Part shown: positions 46,164 through 54,202 of the stretch, one piece after another | Numbering within the stretch: position 1 is the first letter of the stretch | Layout of the letters: each line of letters begins with the position of its first letter | NCBI RefSeq assembly: GCF_000559085.1 | Contig: NZ_JALN02000001.1 | Location: 4,650,001 to 4,714,000 of the forward strand | Length of the DNA stretch: 64,000 nucleotides | Origin: Mycolicibacterium aromaticivorans JS19b1 = JCM 16368 | GTDB lineage: Bacteria; Actinomycetota; Actinomycetes; Mycobacteriales; Mycobacteriaceae | Reading direction: 5' to 3' | Notes under the pieces: model-generated | What the model was told of the DNA's origin: nothing | Seen by the model: the letters and a program-made list of their open reading frames with translations, nothing else | Database searches by the model: none | Translations under genes and position numbers: made by a program

Positions 46164-47684
46164 TCAGTGCGATTTCTTGAACGTCTTCCGCAGTGCGCTG
46201 AGCGCATCGTCGAGCTGTTCGCGGCAGCGGTTCGCGAGGTCGTCCTCCTGCTGATAGAGCAGGCCGTAGGTGAAGGTGTCCTCGCCCGCGGCGTGCGCCG
46301 CCAGCGACTGCTGGGCCAGATGTGTGCGGCTGACCACACTGTCCTGGTGGTCGCCCAGCAGAGTCTGGATGGTCTTGGCCCGGTCCGATACCTTTGGCTC
46401 GCCGGTTGCCGCAGCGACATACCGGAGTCGCTTGGCGCCCTTGCGAATTCGGTGCAACGCCTCGTCGCGGTCCTCGGTGGCCTGGGCGGCGTTCTTGGCC
46501 GCCTTGTTCACCCGCTTATATGCCGAGTCGATGCTGACCGGCTTGGGCTCCTCGCCCGGTGCCGCATGCGGTGGCTGGGCGGCCACCAGTGCCTCCAGCG
46601 CGTCGAGCAGCCGGAAGTACCGGGTCGATCGCATCGCCGCCAGCGAGCGCCGCAGGCCGGCCTGATAGCTGCGCTGAGCCCCGGACACCAGACGCTCGTA
46701 GACCGGGCCGCGGACCAAGTCGGCAGGCAGTGCCTCCAGTGCGGCCTCATACCGTTCGGCGAGCACCTCTGCATCACGGGCGACACCCAGCACACCGGCA
46801 AGTTGTCGCAACTCGTCGAGGATCCAGGCGTCGTCGCTCAACCCGAAGGCGTCCTCGGAGGCCTGCAACAAGCTGCGGATCTTGCGGCTGGTCACGCGCA
46901 TTTGATGGACCGAGTCGTAGGTGTCGGCCCGCACCGCGCGGTCCCACACCAACAGTTCGCCGACCTGCTCGGCGACCGCCTGATGCACCGGGTCGCGGGA
47001 CGCCTCGTTGTCGTCGGGCACCTCGGCGGCCGTACCCGCCGTCTCCAGCACTTTCGCGAGCTTCGATCCGTGGCCTGCCGGCACCGCGCCGGCGTCGAGC
47101 AGCCGATTGCTCAGCCGCTTCAGGAGGTCGCGCCCGCCGTCGGCCTCACCGTCGACCAGCTCCAGCTCCCACTCGTGCCAGCGCTGTTCCTCCCCGGCCT
47201 CGCCGCCGCTCCCGAGCGCCCACGCGCTCACCTCGTCGTCGCAGAACTCGGCCAGCGCCGCGTCGTCCCCGTCGTAGAGCATCACCACGTTGCGGGTCGT
47301 CGAGATCCGGGCCACCGGGGCCAGCGGGTGGTCCCGCACCACGGCGAGCACGATGTCCAGTAGATCGGTGGGCACCGAGTCGCCGCCCTCTGGGGAGCTG
47401 TCCAGCGGCGCATGCACCTCAGTTCGGGCGTCCGGCCCGGCGGGCAGCTTCAGGTGCCAGCCCGCATCGGGGCCGCCGGTGCGGCGGCGCAGCGTGATCC
47501 GATGGGCGTTGAGATCGCGACGCTGGGTGTCGAAATACACCGCGTCGAGCGATTGCGCGGGCTGCCGCTCCACGCGTGCCACCGCCGAGAGCCCGTCGAA
47601 CGACGGCAGCGTCGCGCCGGTGGGGACGTCGAACTTTCGCTCCACCTCGACATGGCGATTTTTGCCCGCAGTACCCGAACCCAT
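46164..47684 (-). CDS. CYTH and CHAD domain-containing protein (Rv2226-like)
   Basis: A 506-residue protein. The N-terminal CYTH (triphosphate tunnel) domain opens with HVEVERKFDV and contains the ExExK motif; the C-terminal CHAD domain has the His/Arg-rich helices VHQMRVTSRKIRSLLQA and ALHRIRKGAKRLRYVAA, which bind polyphosphate. Together these domains suggest inorganic-polyphosphate or triphosphate binding or hydrolysis. ATG 47684 is chosen because the protein then begins MGSGTAGKNRHVEVERK; the frame stays open 15 codons further. The stop is 8 bp from rnpB. Confidence 0.9.
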   Translation of the reverse strand: MGSGTAGKNRHVEVERKFDVPTGATLPSFDGLSAVARVERQPAQSLDAVYFDTQRRDLNAHRITLRRRTGGPDAGWHLKLPAGPDARTEVHAPLDSSPEGGDSVPTDLLDIVLAVVRDHPLAPVARISTTRNVVMLYDGDDAALAEFCDDEVSAWALGSGGEAGEEQRWHEWELELVDGEADGGRDLLKRLSNRLLDAGAVPAGHGSKLAKVLETAGTAAEVPDDNEASRDPVHQAVAEQVGELLVWDRAVRADTYDSVHQMRVTSRKIRSLLQASEDAFGLSDDAWILDELRQLAGVLGVARDAEVLAERYEAALEALPADLVRGPVYERLVSGAQRSYQAGLRRSLAAMRSTRYFRLLDALEALVAAQPPHAAPGEEPKPVSIDSAYKRVNKAAKNAAQATEDRDEALHRIRKGAKRLRYVAAATGEPKVSDRAKTIQTLLGDHQDSVVSRTHLAQQSLAAHAAGEDTFTYGLLYQQEDDLANRCREQLDDALSALRKTFKKSH

Positions 47685-47787
47685 GCCGCCTAGGGTGTCA
47701 TACCCAGGTGAACAGGATGCCGTCGTCACGAGCTGAAGGCGAGCTGTGAGCTGACTGGCACTTCCGGCGTGGGGGGCGTCTGTTGGG

Positions 47788-47793
47788 TACTAT
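47788..47793 (+). promoter_or_regulatory. Putative -10 box of the Mg-module leader
   Basis: TACTAT, preceded by TGGG (extended -10-like). Transcription from here would start near 47800, giving a leader of about 230 nt before the MgtE-domain gene. No good -35 hexamer is seen. Confidence 0.4.
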
Positions 47794-47837
47794 TCGACCG
47801 TCGTCGTGACCGCACGATCCTCAGGAGGTGATCACCG

Positions 47838-47873
47838 ATGCTTGGTGAACCTCCGAGTAGTCATAGTCGCTGA
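47838..47873 (+). CDS. Leader uORF (11 codons, contains Pro-Pro)
   Basis: ATG at 47838 to TGA at 47873, reading MLGEPPSSHSR. It is preceded by AGGAGGTGATC (47823-47833), which is complementary to 11 consecutive bases of the 16S rRNA 3' end, an unusually long Shine-Dalgarno match. The Pro-Pro pair is a known ribosome-slowing sequence used in Mg-sensing leaders of other bacteria. No conservation can be tested here. Confidence 0.5.
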   Translation: MLGEPPSSHSR

Positions 47874-47950
47874 CAGCTGGCGCTCGTCGCGCTGCCGTCC
47901 ACTTTTCCTTCGTCATCGTTCCTGAATTCGCCGCTGGCTCATGTGTCGAC

Positions 47951-47981
47951 GGCTGCCGCCGGGCGTTGCCCGCCGGCAGCC
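47951..47981 (+). promoter_or_regulatory. Strong leader hairpin
   Basis: GGCTGCCG...CGGCAGCC form the outer 8-bp stem, then a C-C mismatch, then CGGGC/GCCCG around a GTT loop: 13 pairs in 31 nt, nearly all G-C. It lies 48 nt before the MgtE-domain ATG, with no T tract, so it could be a Rho-type pause or part of a riboswitch expression platform rather than an intrinsic terminator. Confidence 0.55.
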
Positions 47982-48028
47982 GGGCCGACTGGGTGAGCGT
48001 GGCATCCGTGTCGGTAGGAGTGCGTGAA

Positions 48029-49393
48029 ATGTCCGATGTACTAGGCGCTTTGAGCGGTGCGGGCAATGGCCTGCGCAGGCGGGGAGCTGTGCGTGCCCAG
48101 CGGATGTCGACCCGCCGGGGTGTCCAACAGGCGGTGGTGTCGGTGGCCGGACTGGTGAGCGCGCCGGTGTCCAATCAGGCCGGCCAACTCCTCGGCCGGG
48201 TGGTCGACCTGATCGCCCACATGCAGCCCGAGGAACACTATCCGCCGGTGACCGGATTGTTGGTGCGGGTGGGCTCGCGGCGCAGCTTTCTGCCCGCGGA
48301 CGCCATCGGCGAGATCACCCCCCGAGCTGTGCGATTGCGAACCGCGCGAATGGATCTGCGTGACTTCGCCCGGCGCCCTGGTGAGGTGCTTCTCGCCGAG
48401 GATGTCCTGGACCACCAGCTCATCGATCTGGAAGGCCGCCAGGTGTTGCGCGCTGCCGATCTCTACCTCGCCCGGATGGGTGACCAGTTCCGGCTCGTCG
48501 GGCTGGACGTCAGTTTCGCCACCCTGCTGCGCCGCCTCGGGCCGCGGGTCTGGCGGGGGAGGCCGACGCCGGAACGGGTCATCGACTGGGCGGCGGTGGC
48601 ACCGTTCGGTGACGTGACCGCGTCGCCGTCGGTGGTGCATCTGCGCACCACGGACGAGCAACTGCGCCGCCTCGCTCCGGCCGACCTGGCAGATCTGCTC
48701 GAAGATCTGGCACGGCCGGCCCGCCAGCAGCTCCTGGACCGGCTCGGTCCCGACGCGGCCGCCGACGCGCTCGAGGAGATGGAACCCGACGAGTTGGAGG
48801 CGCTGCTGCGGGAGGCGCCCCCCGAGCAGGCCGCTGTCCTGATCGCTGCGATGGAGCCCGACGAGGCCGTCGACGCGTTGCGCGACCTGTCCTCCGGCGA
48901 GCGCGAAGAGCTCCTGCGCCGGATGCCGCAGCAGTCGGCTCAGGAGCTGACTGCGCTGCTGACCTACCCGGAGGACACCGCGGGCGGATTCATGACGAGC
49001 GTCCTGGCGCGCGCGTCGATCACCAACACCGTCGGCGAGGTGGAACGCATCGTCGCCGGGCACCGCGAGCACCGAGCGGAGATCGACGGCATCCTCATCT
49101 ACGACGAGGACGGCTTCCTCGTCGCCGACCTGCCGTTGTTCGATCTGATCGCCTATCCCGACGACAACACGATCGCCGAGGTGCTCGATGCCGAGGGTCA
49201 CCCGCCGCCGTTGACGGTGTCCTCCGACGCCAATGTCGGTGAGGTTGCGACGCAATTGGTGAAGACCAGGCGGGCGTCGTTGTTGGTGGTCGACTCCGAC
49301 GGCTGCCCGATCGGACGAATCCTGGCCGACGATGTGCTCGACGCGCTGCTGCCCGAGCGGGGCCGGTTCCACTTCCCGAGGTTGCTGTCATGA
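48029..49393 (+). CDS. Soluble MgtE-type Mg sensor (PRC-barrel + MgtE_N + CBS)
   Basis: A 454-residue protein with three parts. An N-terminal PRC-barrel-like region (about 35-165; VSNQAGQLLGRVVDL) is followed by an MgtE_N superhelical domain (about 200-315; repeats such as LEEMEPDELEALLREAPPEQ and LLTYPEDTAGGFM) and two CBS domains (about 325-454). These are the cytosolic gating domains of the MgtE Mg channel, but the C-terminal transmembrane pore is absent: the protein ends in LPERGRFHFPRLLS. GGAG lies upstream of the ATG. The stop overlaps the start of the transporter gene (ATGA). I infer it senses Mg and regulates that transporter. Confidence 0.82.
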   Translation: MSDVLGALSGAGNGLRRRGAVRAQRMSTRRGVQQAVVSVAGLVSAPVSNQAGQLLGRVVDLIAHMQPEEHYPPVTGLLVRVGSRRSFLPADAIGEITPRAVRLRTARMDLRDFARRPGEVLLAEDVLDHQLIDLEGRQVLRAADLYLARMGDQFRLVGLDVSFATLLRRLGPRVWRGRPTPERVIDWAAVAPFGDVTASPSVVHLRTTDEQLRRLAPADLADLLEDLARPARQQLLDRLGPDAAADALEEMEPDELEALLREAPPEQAAVLIAAMEPDEAVDALRDLSSGEREELLRRMPQQSAQELTALLTYPEDTAGGFMTSVLARASITNTVGEVERIVAGHREHRAEIDGILIYDEDGFLVADLPLFDLIAYPDDNTIAEVLDAEGHPPPLTVSSDANVGEVATQLVKTRRASLLVVDSDGCPIGRILADDVLDALLPERGRFHFPRLLS

Positions 49394-50715
49394 CCGCCGA
49401 AGACACCCGCCCGGTTGTCACACCGCCGACGCCGGTCGAAGGGGGCTGGCGGCACCGCGCGGCCAGCGTCGTCACGCGGGTGCCCGGCGGCGCCCGAGTG
49501 CTGGGCTATCTGGCGATCGCGGGGCCCGGCCTCATCGCCGCGAATGCCGGCAACGATGCCGCCGGGATTGCCACCTATTCCAGCGCCGGTTCGCAATTCA
49601 TCTATCGCACACTGTTTTTCATGGTGTTGGTTACGGTCGCCCTGGTCCTGGTTCAGGAGATGTCGGTGCGGCTGGGCACCTTCACCGGCAAGGGGATCGC
49701 GGCGCTGATCCGCGAACAGTTCTCGCTGCGACTGACCGCCGTGGCCTTGGTGTGCATCCTGCTGGCCAACACGGGACTGGTGGTCAGCGAGTTCGCCGGT
49801 ATCGGCGCGGCGTTCGAACTCGTCGGCGTCAGCAGGTATTGGGTGGTGCCCCTTGCCGCGGTACTCATCTGGGGACTGGTTCTATTCGGCTCCTACCGGT
49901 ACGCCGAGCGGATCTTCCTCGTCCTGTCACTGGCGTTCTTCGCCTACCCGGTGGCGGCCATCCTCGGACACCCGGACTGGAAAGACGTGGCGACCAACCT
50001 CGTCGTGCCGCATTTCGAAATGTCCAGTGAATTCCTGCTTCTGGGGGTGGCACTGATCGGCACTACGGTGTCGCCGTACATGCAGTTCTATGCCGCCGCG
50101 GGAGTGGTGGATCGCGGCGTGGGTCCGGACAACTTCCGCAGTGCGCGGATCGACGCGGTCGTGGGCGCGGTGTTCGCCTGCGTCATCTCGATCACCATCA
50201 TCATCGCCACCGGCGCCACCATCGGCGGGCGAGGACCGCTGGATTCGGCTCAGGAAGCCGCCGAGGCACTGCGCCCGGTCGCAGGCAACGGTGCGGTCGC
50301 GCTGTTCGCGGTCGGCCTGCTCGGCGCGAGCGCATTGGCCGGGGCGGTGGTTCCGCTGTCGAGCAGCTACGCGATCAGCGAGGCTGTCGGTGTGGAACGT
50401 TCGGTGTCGCGGCGATTCACCGAGGCGCCACTGTTCCTGGGGCTGTTCACCTTTCAGATCGTGCTGGGCGCCGCGATCGCGCTGACCCCGGTCAACCTGA
50501 TCAGCCTGCTCATCGGTACACAGGTGCTGCAGGGAATCATCACGCCCGTCATCCTGGTGTACATCCTGGTGCTGACGAATCGGCGCTCGGTGCTCGGCGA
50601 CGCGGTCAACCCGCCGGTGTTCCGGGTCGTCGCCACCATCGCGGTGGTGGCCGTCAGCGCGATGTCGCTGCTGCTCCTCGGCTGGACAGTGCTTGGCTGG
50701 TTCGGGGTGACCTAA
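49390..50715 (+). CDS. Nramp-related metal transporter (NRMT-like, probable Mg2+)
   Basis: A 441-residue LeuT-fold membrane protein with about 11 spans. It has the Nramp framework (AGPGLIAANAG in TM1, GTTVSPYMQFYAAAG in TM6) but not the canonical metal site. The TM1 DPGN motif is replaced by Asp56-Ala-Ala-Gly, and in TM6 the Ala and the Met of GAxxMPHN become Thr and Ser (GTTVSPY, residues 224-230). Loss of that methionine is the hallmark of Nramp-related Mg transporters rather than Mn/Fe carriers. Operon partner: the MgtE-domain protein. The end overlaps the convergent gene by 4 bp (CTAA). Confidence 0.8.
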   Translation: MTAEDTRPVVTPPTPVEGGWRHRAASVVTRVPGGARVLGYLAIAGPGLIAANAGNDAAGIATYSSAGSQFIYRTLFFMVLVTVALVLVQEMSVRLGTFTGKGIAALIREQFSLRLTAVALVCILLANTGLVVSEFAGIGAAFELVGVSRYWVVPLAAVLIWGLVLFGSYRYAERIFLVLSLAFFAYPVAAILGHPDWKDVATNLVVPHFEMSSEFLLLGVALIGTTVSPYMQFYAAAGVVDRGVGPDNFRSARIDAVVGAVFACVISITIIIATGATIGGRGPLDSAQEAAEALRPVAGNGAVALFAVGLLGASALAGAVVPLSSSYAISEAVGVERSVSRRFTEAPLFLGLFTFQIVLGAAIALTPVNLISLLIGTQVLQGIITPVILVYILVLTNRRSVLGDAVNPPVFRVVATIAVVAVSAMSLLLLGWTVLGWFGVT

Positions 50716-52712
50716 CTGGCCAGCTGACCGGCGAACTCGCCGGCCTGATCCCAGGCCCGGCGTTCGGCGGTGAACGCCTCGGCTTGCTGGGTCCGGAACT
50801 CGGCGATGCCGTCGGCGTTCAGTGTCAGGAAGCGCTGATAATCAGGCATCGAGAACGTGCCGTCGGCGATGTCGACGGAACCGCGGCCTGCGGCCATGTC
50901 GGCGCGCAGGTCCAGCAGTTCCTCGGCGCTGACCGGATAGAAGCTGATCCGGTCGAAATAGCGCAGCAGCCAGGGGGTTCCGGGCTCGAACGAGCGCGAG
51001 TCCTGCGGATGGCGGTGGTTCCACACCTGCGTGGTGCGGCCGACGAACTGGTAGCCGCCCGGCCCTTCCATGCCGTAGATGCACAGATAGGCCCCGCCGA
51101 TCCCGACGGCGTTCTCCGGTGTCCAAGTGCGTGCCGGGTTGTACTTCGTGGTCACCAGCCGGTGGCGGGGATCCAGCGGCGTGGCCACCGGGGCGCCGAG
51201 GTAGACGTCGCCGAGGCCCAGCACCAGATACTGGGCGTCGTAGACGGTGTCGTGCACCCGCTGTACATCGGTCAAACCGTTGATGCGCCGGATGAATTCG
51301 ATGTTCCACGGGCACCAGGGGGCGTCGGCGCGCACACCGTGCATGTAGCGCTGAATGGCCTCGTGTGTGGCGGGGTCGTCCCATGACAGCGGCAGACTCA
51401 CGGTTCTGCTGGGTACCACCAGCTGGTCGGTGGCGGGGAGTGACTCCTCGGTTCGGGCCAGCAGCTCGACCAACTCGGGCGCGCCCAGCACGGCCGGATC
51501 GAACTGAACCTGCAACGATCGCACGCCCGGGGTCAGCTCGGTGACACCGGGAACTGCGCTGGCTGAGAGTGATTCGTACAGCACGTGTACCCGGGCGCGC
51601 ATGGCCAGGTCGAGCACCATGGGTCCGTATTCGACGAGCACGCCGCCGTCGCCGTCACGGCGCACGGTCACGTCGGTGCCTTCGGCGCCGACAAATCGGG
51701 TCAGCACACCGTCGTCGGCGTCGCTGGAGGTCGAGATGACCAGCGGCATCGACGCCCGCCGGTCGGCGCCGATACTGCCCAGTGACGGAGCCCGGTCGGC
51801 ACGGACCGGGACGAACCGCACGGTGTCGCCGGGCGCCATCTGTCCGAGCTTCCAGCGGTCGCCGCGCACGACGGTGACCGGGCAGACGAACCCGCCGAGG
51901 CTTGGGCCGTCCGGGCCGAGCAGGATCGGGGTGTCGCCGGTGAAGTCCAAAGTTCCGACGCAGTAGGCGTTGTCGTGGATGTTCGACGGATGCAGACCGG
52001 CCTCGCCGCCGTCGGTGCGGGCCCACTGCGGCTTCGGGCCCACCAGGCGGACACCGGTCCGATCGGAGTTGAAGTGCACCGTGTAGTCCGTGCCGACGAT
52101 CGTCGCCATGTCGGCGCGGGTGAAGAACTCCGGTGCACCGTGCGGGCCTTCGGTGACCGCGAGTTGCCAGCGGTGACCGATCGCGGGCTGCTCGTCGATG
52201 CCGGCGCGGGCCGGCCGGGCCGTCGCCGGTCCGGGATCGTCACCGACCGTCAGCCTGTCGCCGGTACGCAGCGCGCGACCCTCGTGACCGCCGAAACAGC
52301 CCAGCGTGAACGTCGCTGTGCTGCCCAGGTATTCGGCTTCACCAACTCCGCCGGCGATCAGTACGTAACAGCGCATACCCGGGCCGCCGACCACCCCGAT
52401 GTCCAGCACCCCGCCCGGCGGTATCGGCACCGACTGCCACTGCGGCACCGGCTCGCCGTCGAGGGTGACCGGAGCGGCCGCCCCCGTGACACACACCCGG
52501 GCACCATCGGGGAAGCTCAGTGCGGGACCGGCTTTCGTGCATTCGAGGCCGGCGGCCCCTTCGGCGTTGCCGAGCACCCGATTGCCGACGCGGAAGGATA
52601 GATCGTCCATCGGCCCCGACGGCGGCACGCCGACATGCCAGTACCCGACGCGGCCGGGCCAATCCTGGACGGTGGTCAGCAGACCTGGCCGCAGCACTTC
52701 GATGCTCGTCAT
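50712..52712 (-). CDS. Urea-carboxylase-like carboxyltransferase domains only (KipA/KipI fusion)
   Basis: A 666-residue protein. The N-terminal half (about 1-300) is the KipA/AHS2 domain (LRPGLLTTVQDWPGRVGYWHVGVPPSGPMDD; ECTKAGPALSF), the next part (about 330-560) the KipI/AHS1 domain (VEYGPMVLDLAMRARVH; LSWDDPATHEAIQRYM), ending in the conserved GPGGYQFVGRTTQVW tail. In urea amidolyase this block is the carboxyltransferase between an N-terminal biotin carboxylase and a C-terminal biotin carrier; both are missing here (no EAMKM). Its ATG overlaps the UAAP2 stop. It may work with a separate biotin subunit, or act as a 5-oxoprolinase-like or guanidine/urea-related enzyme. Confidence 0.83.
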   Translation of the reverse strand: MTSIEVLRPGLLTTVQDWPGRVGYWHVGVPPSGPMDDLSFRVGNRVLGNAEGAAGLECTKAGPALSFPDGARVCVTGAAAPVTLDGEPVPQWQSVPIPPGGVLDIGVVGGPGMRCYVLIAGGVGEAEYLGSTATFTLGCFGGHEGRALRTGDRLTVGDDPGPATARPARAGIDEQPAIGHRWQLAVTEGPHGAPEFFTRADMATIVGTDYTVHFNSDRTGVRLVGPKPQWARTDGGEAGLHPSNIHDNAYCVGTLDFTGDTPILLGPDGPSLGGFVCPVTVVRGDRWKLGQMAPGDTVRFVPVRADRAPSLGSIGADRRASMPLVISTSSDADDGVLTRFVGAEGTDVTVRRDGDGGVLVEYGPMVLDLAMRARVHVLYESLSASAVPGVTELTPGVRSLQVQFDPAVLGAPELVELLARTEESLPATDQLVVPSRTVSLPLSWDDPATHEAIQRYMHGVRADAPWCPWNIEFIRRINGLTDVQRVHDTVYDAQYLVLGLGDVYLGAPVATPLDPRHRLVTTKYNPARTWTPENAVGIGGAYLCIYGMEGPGGYQFVGRTTQVWNHRHPQDSRSFEPGTPWLLRYFDRISFYPVSAEELLDLRADMAAGRGSVDIADGTFSMPDYQRFLTLNADGIAEFRTQQAEAFTAERRAWDQAGEFAGQLAS

Positions 52713-53320
52713 GAGTCGGTGATCACCATCCGCACCGGGGTGGGGTCGAATCCGTTGCAGGGGTTGTTGATCTGCGGGCAGTTCGACACCAGCACCAGCG
52801 TGTCGGTGTCGGCACGCACCGTCAGCGACTTACCCGGCGCCGACAGGCCGTCGACGATGCCCAGAGTGCCGTCGGCCTCGACGGGCACGTTCATGAAGAA
52901 GTTGACGTTGGAGACGATGTCGCGCTTGCCCATTCCCCACCTGGCGGCTTCGGCGAGGAAGTTCTCGGCGCAGGCGTGCTGATGCACGGTGTGATGGCCG
53001 TAGCGCAAGGTGTTGGATTCCTTGGAGCAGGCGCCGGCGATGGTGTCGTGGTTACCGACCTCGTCGGCGACGATCGTCACCAACGGCCTGCCGTCGGCAG
53101 CCCGCAGCACCGAGCCGGTGGTCAGGAAGATGTTGCGCTGCGCGGCGATGGTGGCCTGGGCGCTATAGCGCCCGGCCGGATCGACCAAATCACCGGTGAC
53201 GGCGTAGAACAGCGTGTCCACCGCCTGATTGCCGTGTAGATCGATGATCTGCAGGCACTGGCCGGCCCGCAGGATGGCCGACCACGGAGCGCAGGCCGCG
53301 ACGATCTCGTCGAGAATCAT
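52709..53320 (-). CDS. Urea-carboxylase-associated protein 2 (DUF1989, carboxyguanidine-deiminase-like)
   Basis: A 203-residue DUF1989 protein. The conserved segments are IDLHGNQAVDTLFY, TIVADEVGNHDTIAGACSKESN and YGHHTVHQHACAENFL, with cysteine and histidine that could bind zinc. UAAP1/UAAP2 pairs form the carboxyguanidine deiminase CgdAB that follows guanidine carboxylase in guanidine breakdown. The start is ATG 53320, overlapping the stop of UAAP1; an upstream GTG would add five residues. The stop overlaps the carboxyltransferase start. The three genes therefore form a fully coupled operon. Confidence 0.83.
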   Translation of the reverse strand: MILDEIVAACAPWSAILRAGQCLQIIDLHGNQAVDTLFYAVTGDLVDPAGRYSAQATIAAQRNIFLTTGSVLRAADGRPLVTIVADEVGNHDTIAGACSKESNTLRYGHHTVHQHACAENFLAEAARWGMGKRDIVSNVNFFMNVPVEADGTLGIVDGLSAPGKSLTVRADTDTLVLVSNCPQINNPCNGFDPTPVRMVITDS

Positions 53321-54051
53321 TGTGCTGCCGCCCACGTGGTCTCGGTGTTGAACAGAGCTCGGAGGTATTCGGGATCGGTGTTCACCGGGGTGGTCAGCTC
53401 CTCGTCGGCACGCCAGGCCACGATGTCGAGTGCGGTCACGGCGGGCTGCGGGTCCAACGGGTGGGCGGTGTTGACCACGGCGACGACGACGGGCAGATGG
53501 ATCAGCAACTCCACCGCTGCGCCGGGACCGGCCGACCCGGTGAACGTCAACGCCCCGGTGCCTTCGACTCGAACACCTTTGAACAGCGTCGCCGACGGTG
53601 CGACGTCGCGAATGTCCATCCCGTGCTTAAGCGCGGCCAGCAGCATCGTGGGTTGGCCGGCGGCAGGCAATCCGCACAGCAGGTCGTGGTGGCCGGAGCT
53701 GTCGGCCACAACCGTCGCCAGCACGCGACCCTGATCGGACAGCAGCGGATGGCCCACCCCGAGGTAGGCCTGCCACGGCACCTTCATCGTGTCGGCGACA
53801 TTGAGCCGCTCCCAGGAGGCGTCGGCCCGGAACAGCAGCAGGTGCGCGCAGGCGCCGCCGTCGGGATCGGCCAGGCGCAGGCGGGTACCGCGGCCGAGCA
53901 CCCGGGTGGCGTAGGACTCCGCGGGCACGGACTCGGCCCAGAGCAGCCGGGCGCCGTCGATACCTTCGGGCAGGACGGGCACCCGCATGTTGGCATCGCT
54001 CGCCAGGGAACGCGCGTGTGAGCGGGCGCCGTCGGTCGACGCGGTTGTCAT
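53317..54051 (-). CDS. Urea-carboxylase-associated protein 1 (DUF1989)
   Basis: A 244-residue DUF1989 paralogue of the downstream gene and first in the operon. Recognisable parts are LGRGTRLRLADPDGGACAHLLLF, VVADSSGHHDLLCGL and SATLFKGVRVEGTGALTF; the ligand set differs from UAAP2, as expected for a heterodimer partner. The probable function is one half of a deiminase acting on carboxylated guanidine or urea-type substrates. The ATG at 54051 faces the divergent TetR gene across a 151-bp region holding three TCAAGTG elements. Confidence 0.82.
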   Translation of the reverse strand: MTTASTDGARSHARSLASDANMRVPVLPEGIDGARLLWAESVPAESYATRVLGRGTRLRLADPDGGACAHLLLFRADASWERLNVADTMKVPWQAYLGVGHPLLSDQGRVLATVVADSSGHHDLLCGLPAAGQPTMLLAALKHGMDIRDVAPSATLFKGVRVEGTGALTFTGSAGPGAAVELLIHLPVVVAVVNTAHPLDPQPAVTALDIVAWRADEELTTPVNTDPEYLRALFNTETTWAAAQ

Positions 54052-54075
54052 CGTGGCACTCCTGAGTCAGCCGAT

Positions 54076-54169
54076 TACCTGTCAAGTGAAAGTTTTCTCA
54101 AGTGCCGTTCCCGGCGAATGTCGCCGGTGTAACGACTGGGTTGACTGGATTTCGATCAAGTGACAGGTA
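54076..54169. promoter_or_regulatory. TCAAGTG(A) operator array between UAAP operon and TetR
   Basis: TCAAGTGA occurs at 54082-54089 and 54156-54163, and TCAAGTG at 54098-54104. The outer two are embedded in a longer inverted repeat, TACCTGTCA (54076-54084) and TGACAGGTA (54161-54169), a perfect 9-bp match 76 bp apart. Likely binding sites of the adjacent TetR regulator for both divergent promoters. Confidence 0.6.
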
Positions 54170-54202
54170 TTTCGCCGCCGACGGCGGGTGCCAGAATGAC
54201 GT

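Larger units (their letters stand above)
47800..48028 (+). promoter_or_regulatory. Long structured leader of the MgtE-domain/Nramp-like operon
   Basis: No protein gene fills the 344 bases between the CHAD gene and the MgtE-domain gene. The leader carries a strong ribosome binding site with an 11-codon uORF (47838-47873), a GGTGA-ACCTCC element at 47844-47854 that faintly recalls the M-box (ykoK) opening, a GCGC-TCGTC-GCGC mini-hairpin near 47880-47892, and a long stable hairpin (47951-47981) before the coding start. Upstream of Mg-related genes such a layout suggests a Mg-responsive riboswitch or attenuator. The M-box resemblance is weak and needs a covariance search. Confidence 0.45.

Noticed and set aside
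47838..48028. Confident M-box riboswitch call in the Mg-module leader
   Set aside because: Only the GGTGA..CTCC element and a small hairpin resemble it; the conserved internal segments could not be matched by eye, so it is reported as a leader only.
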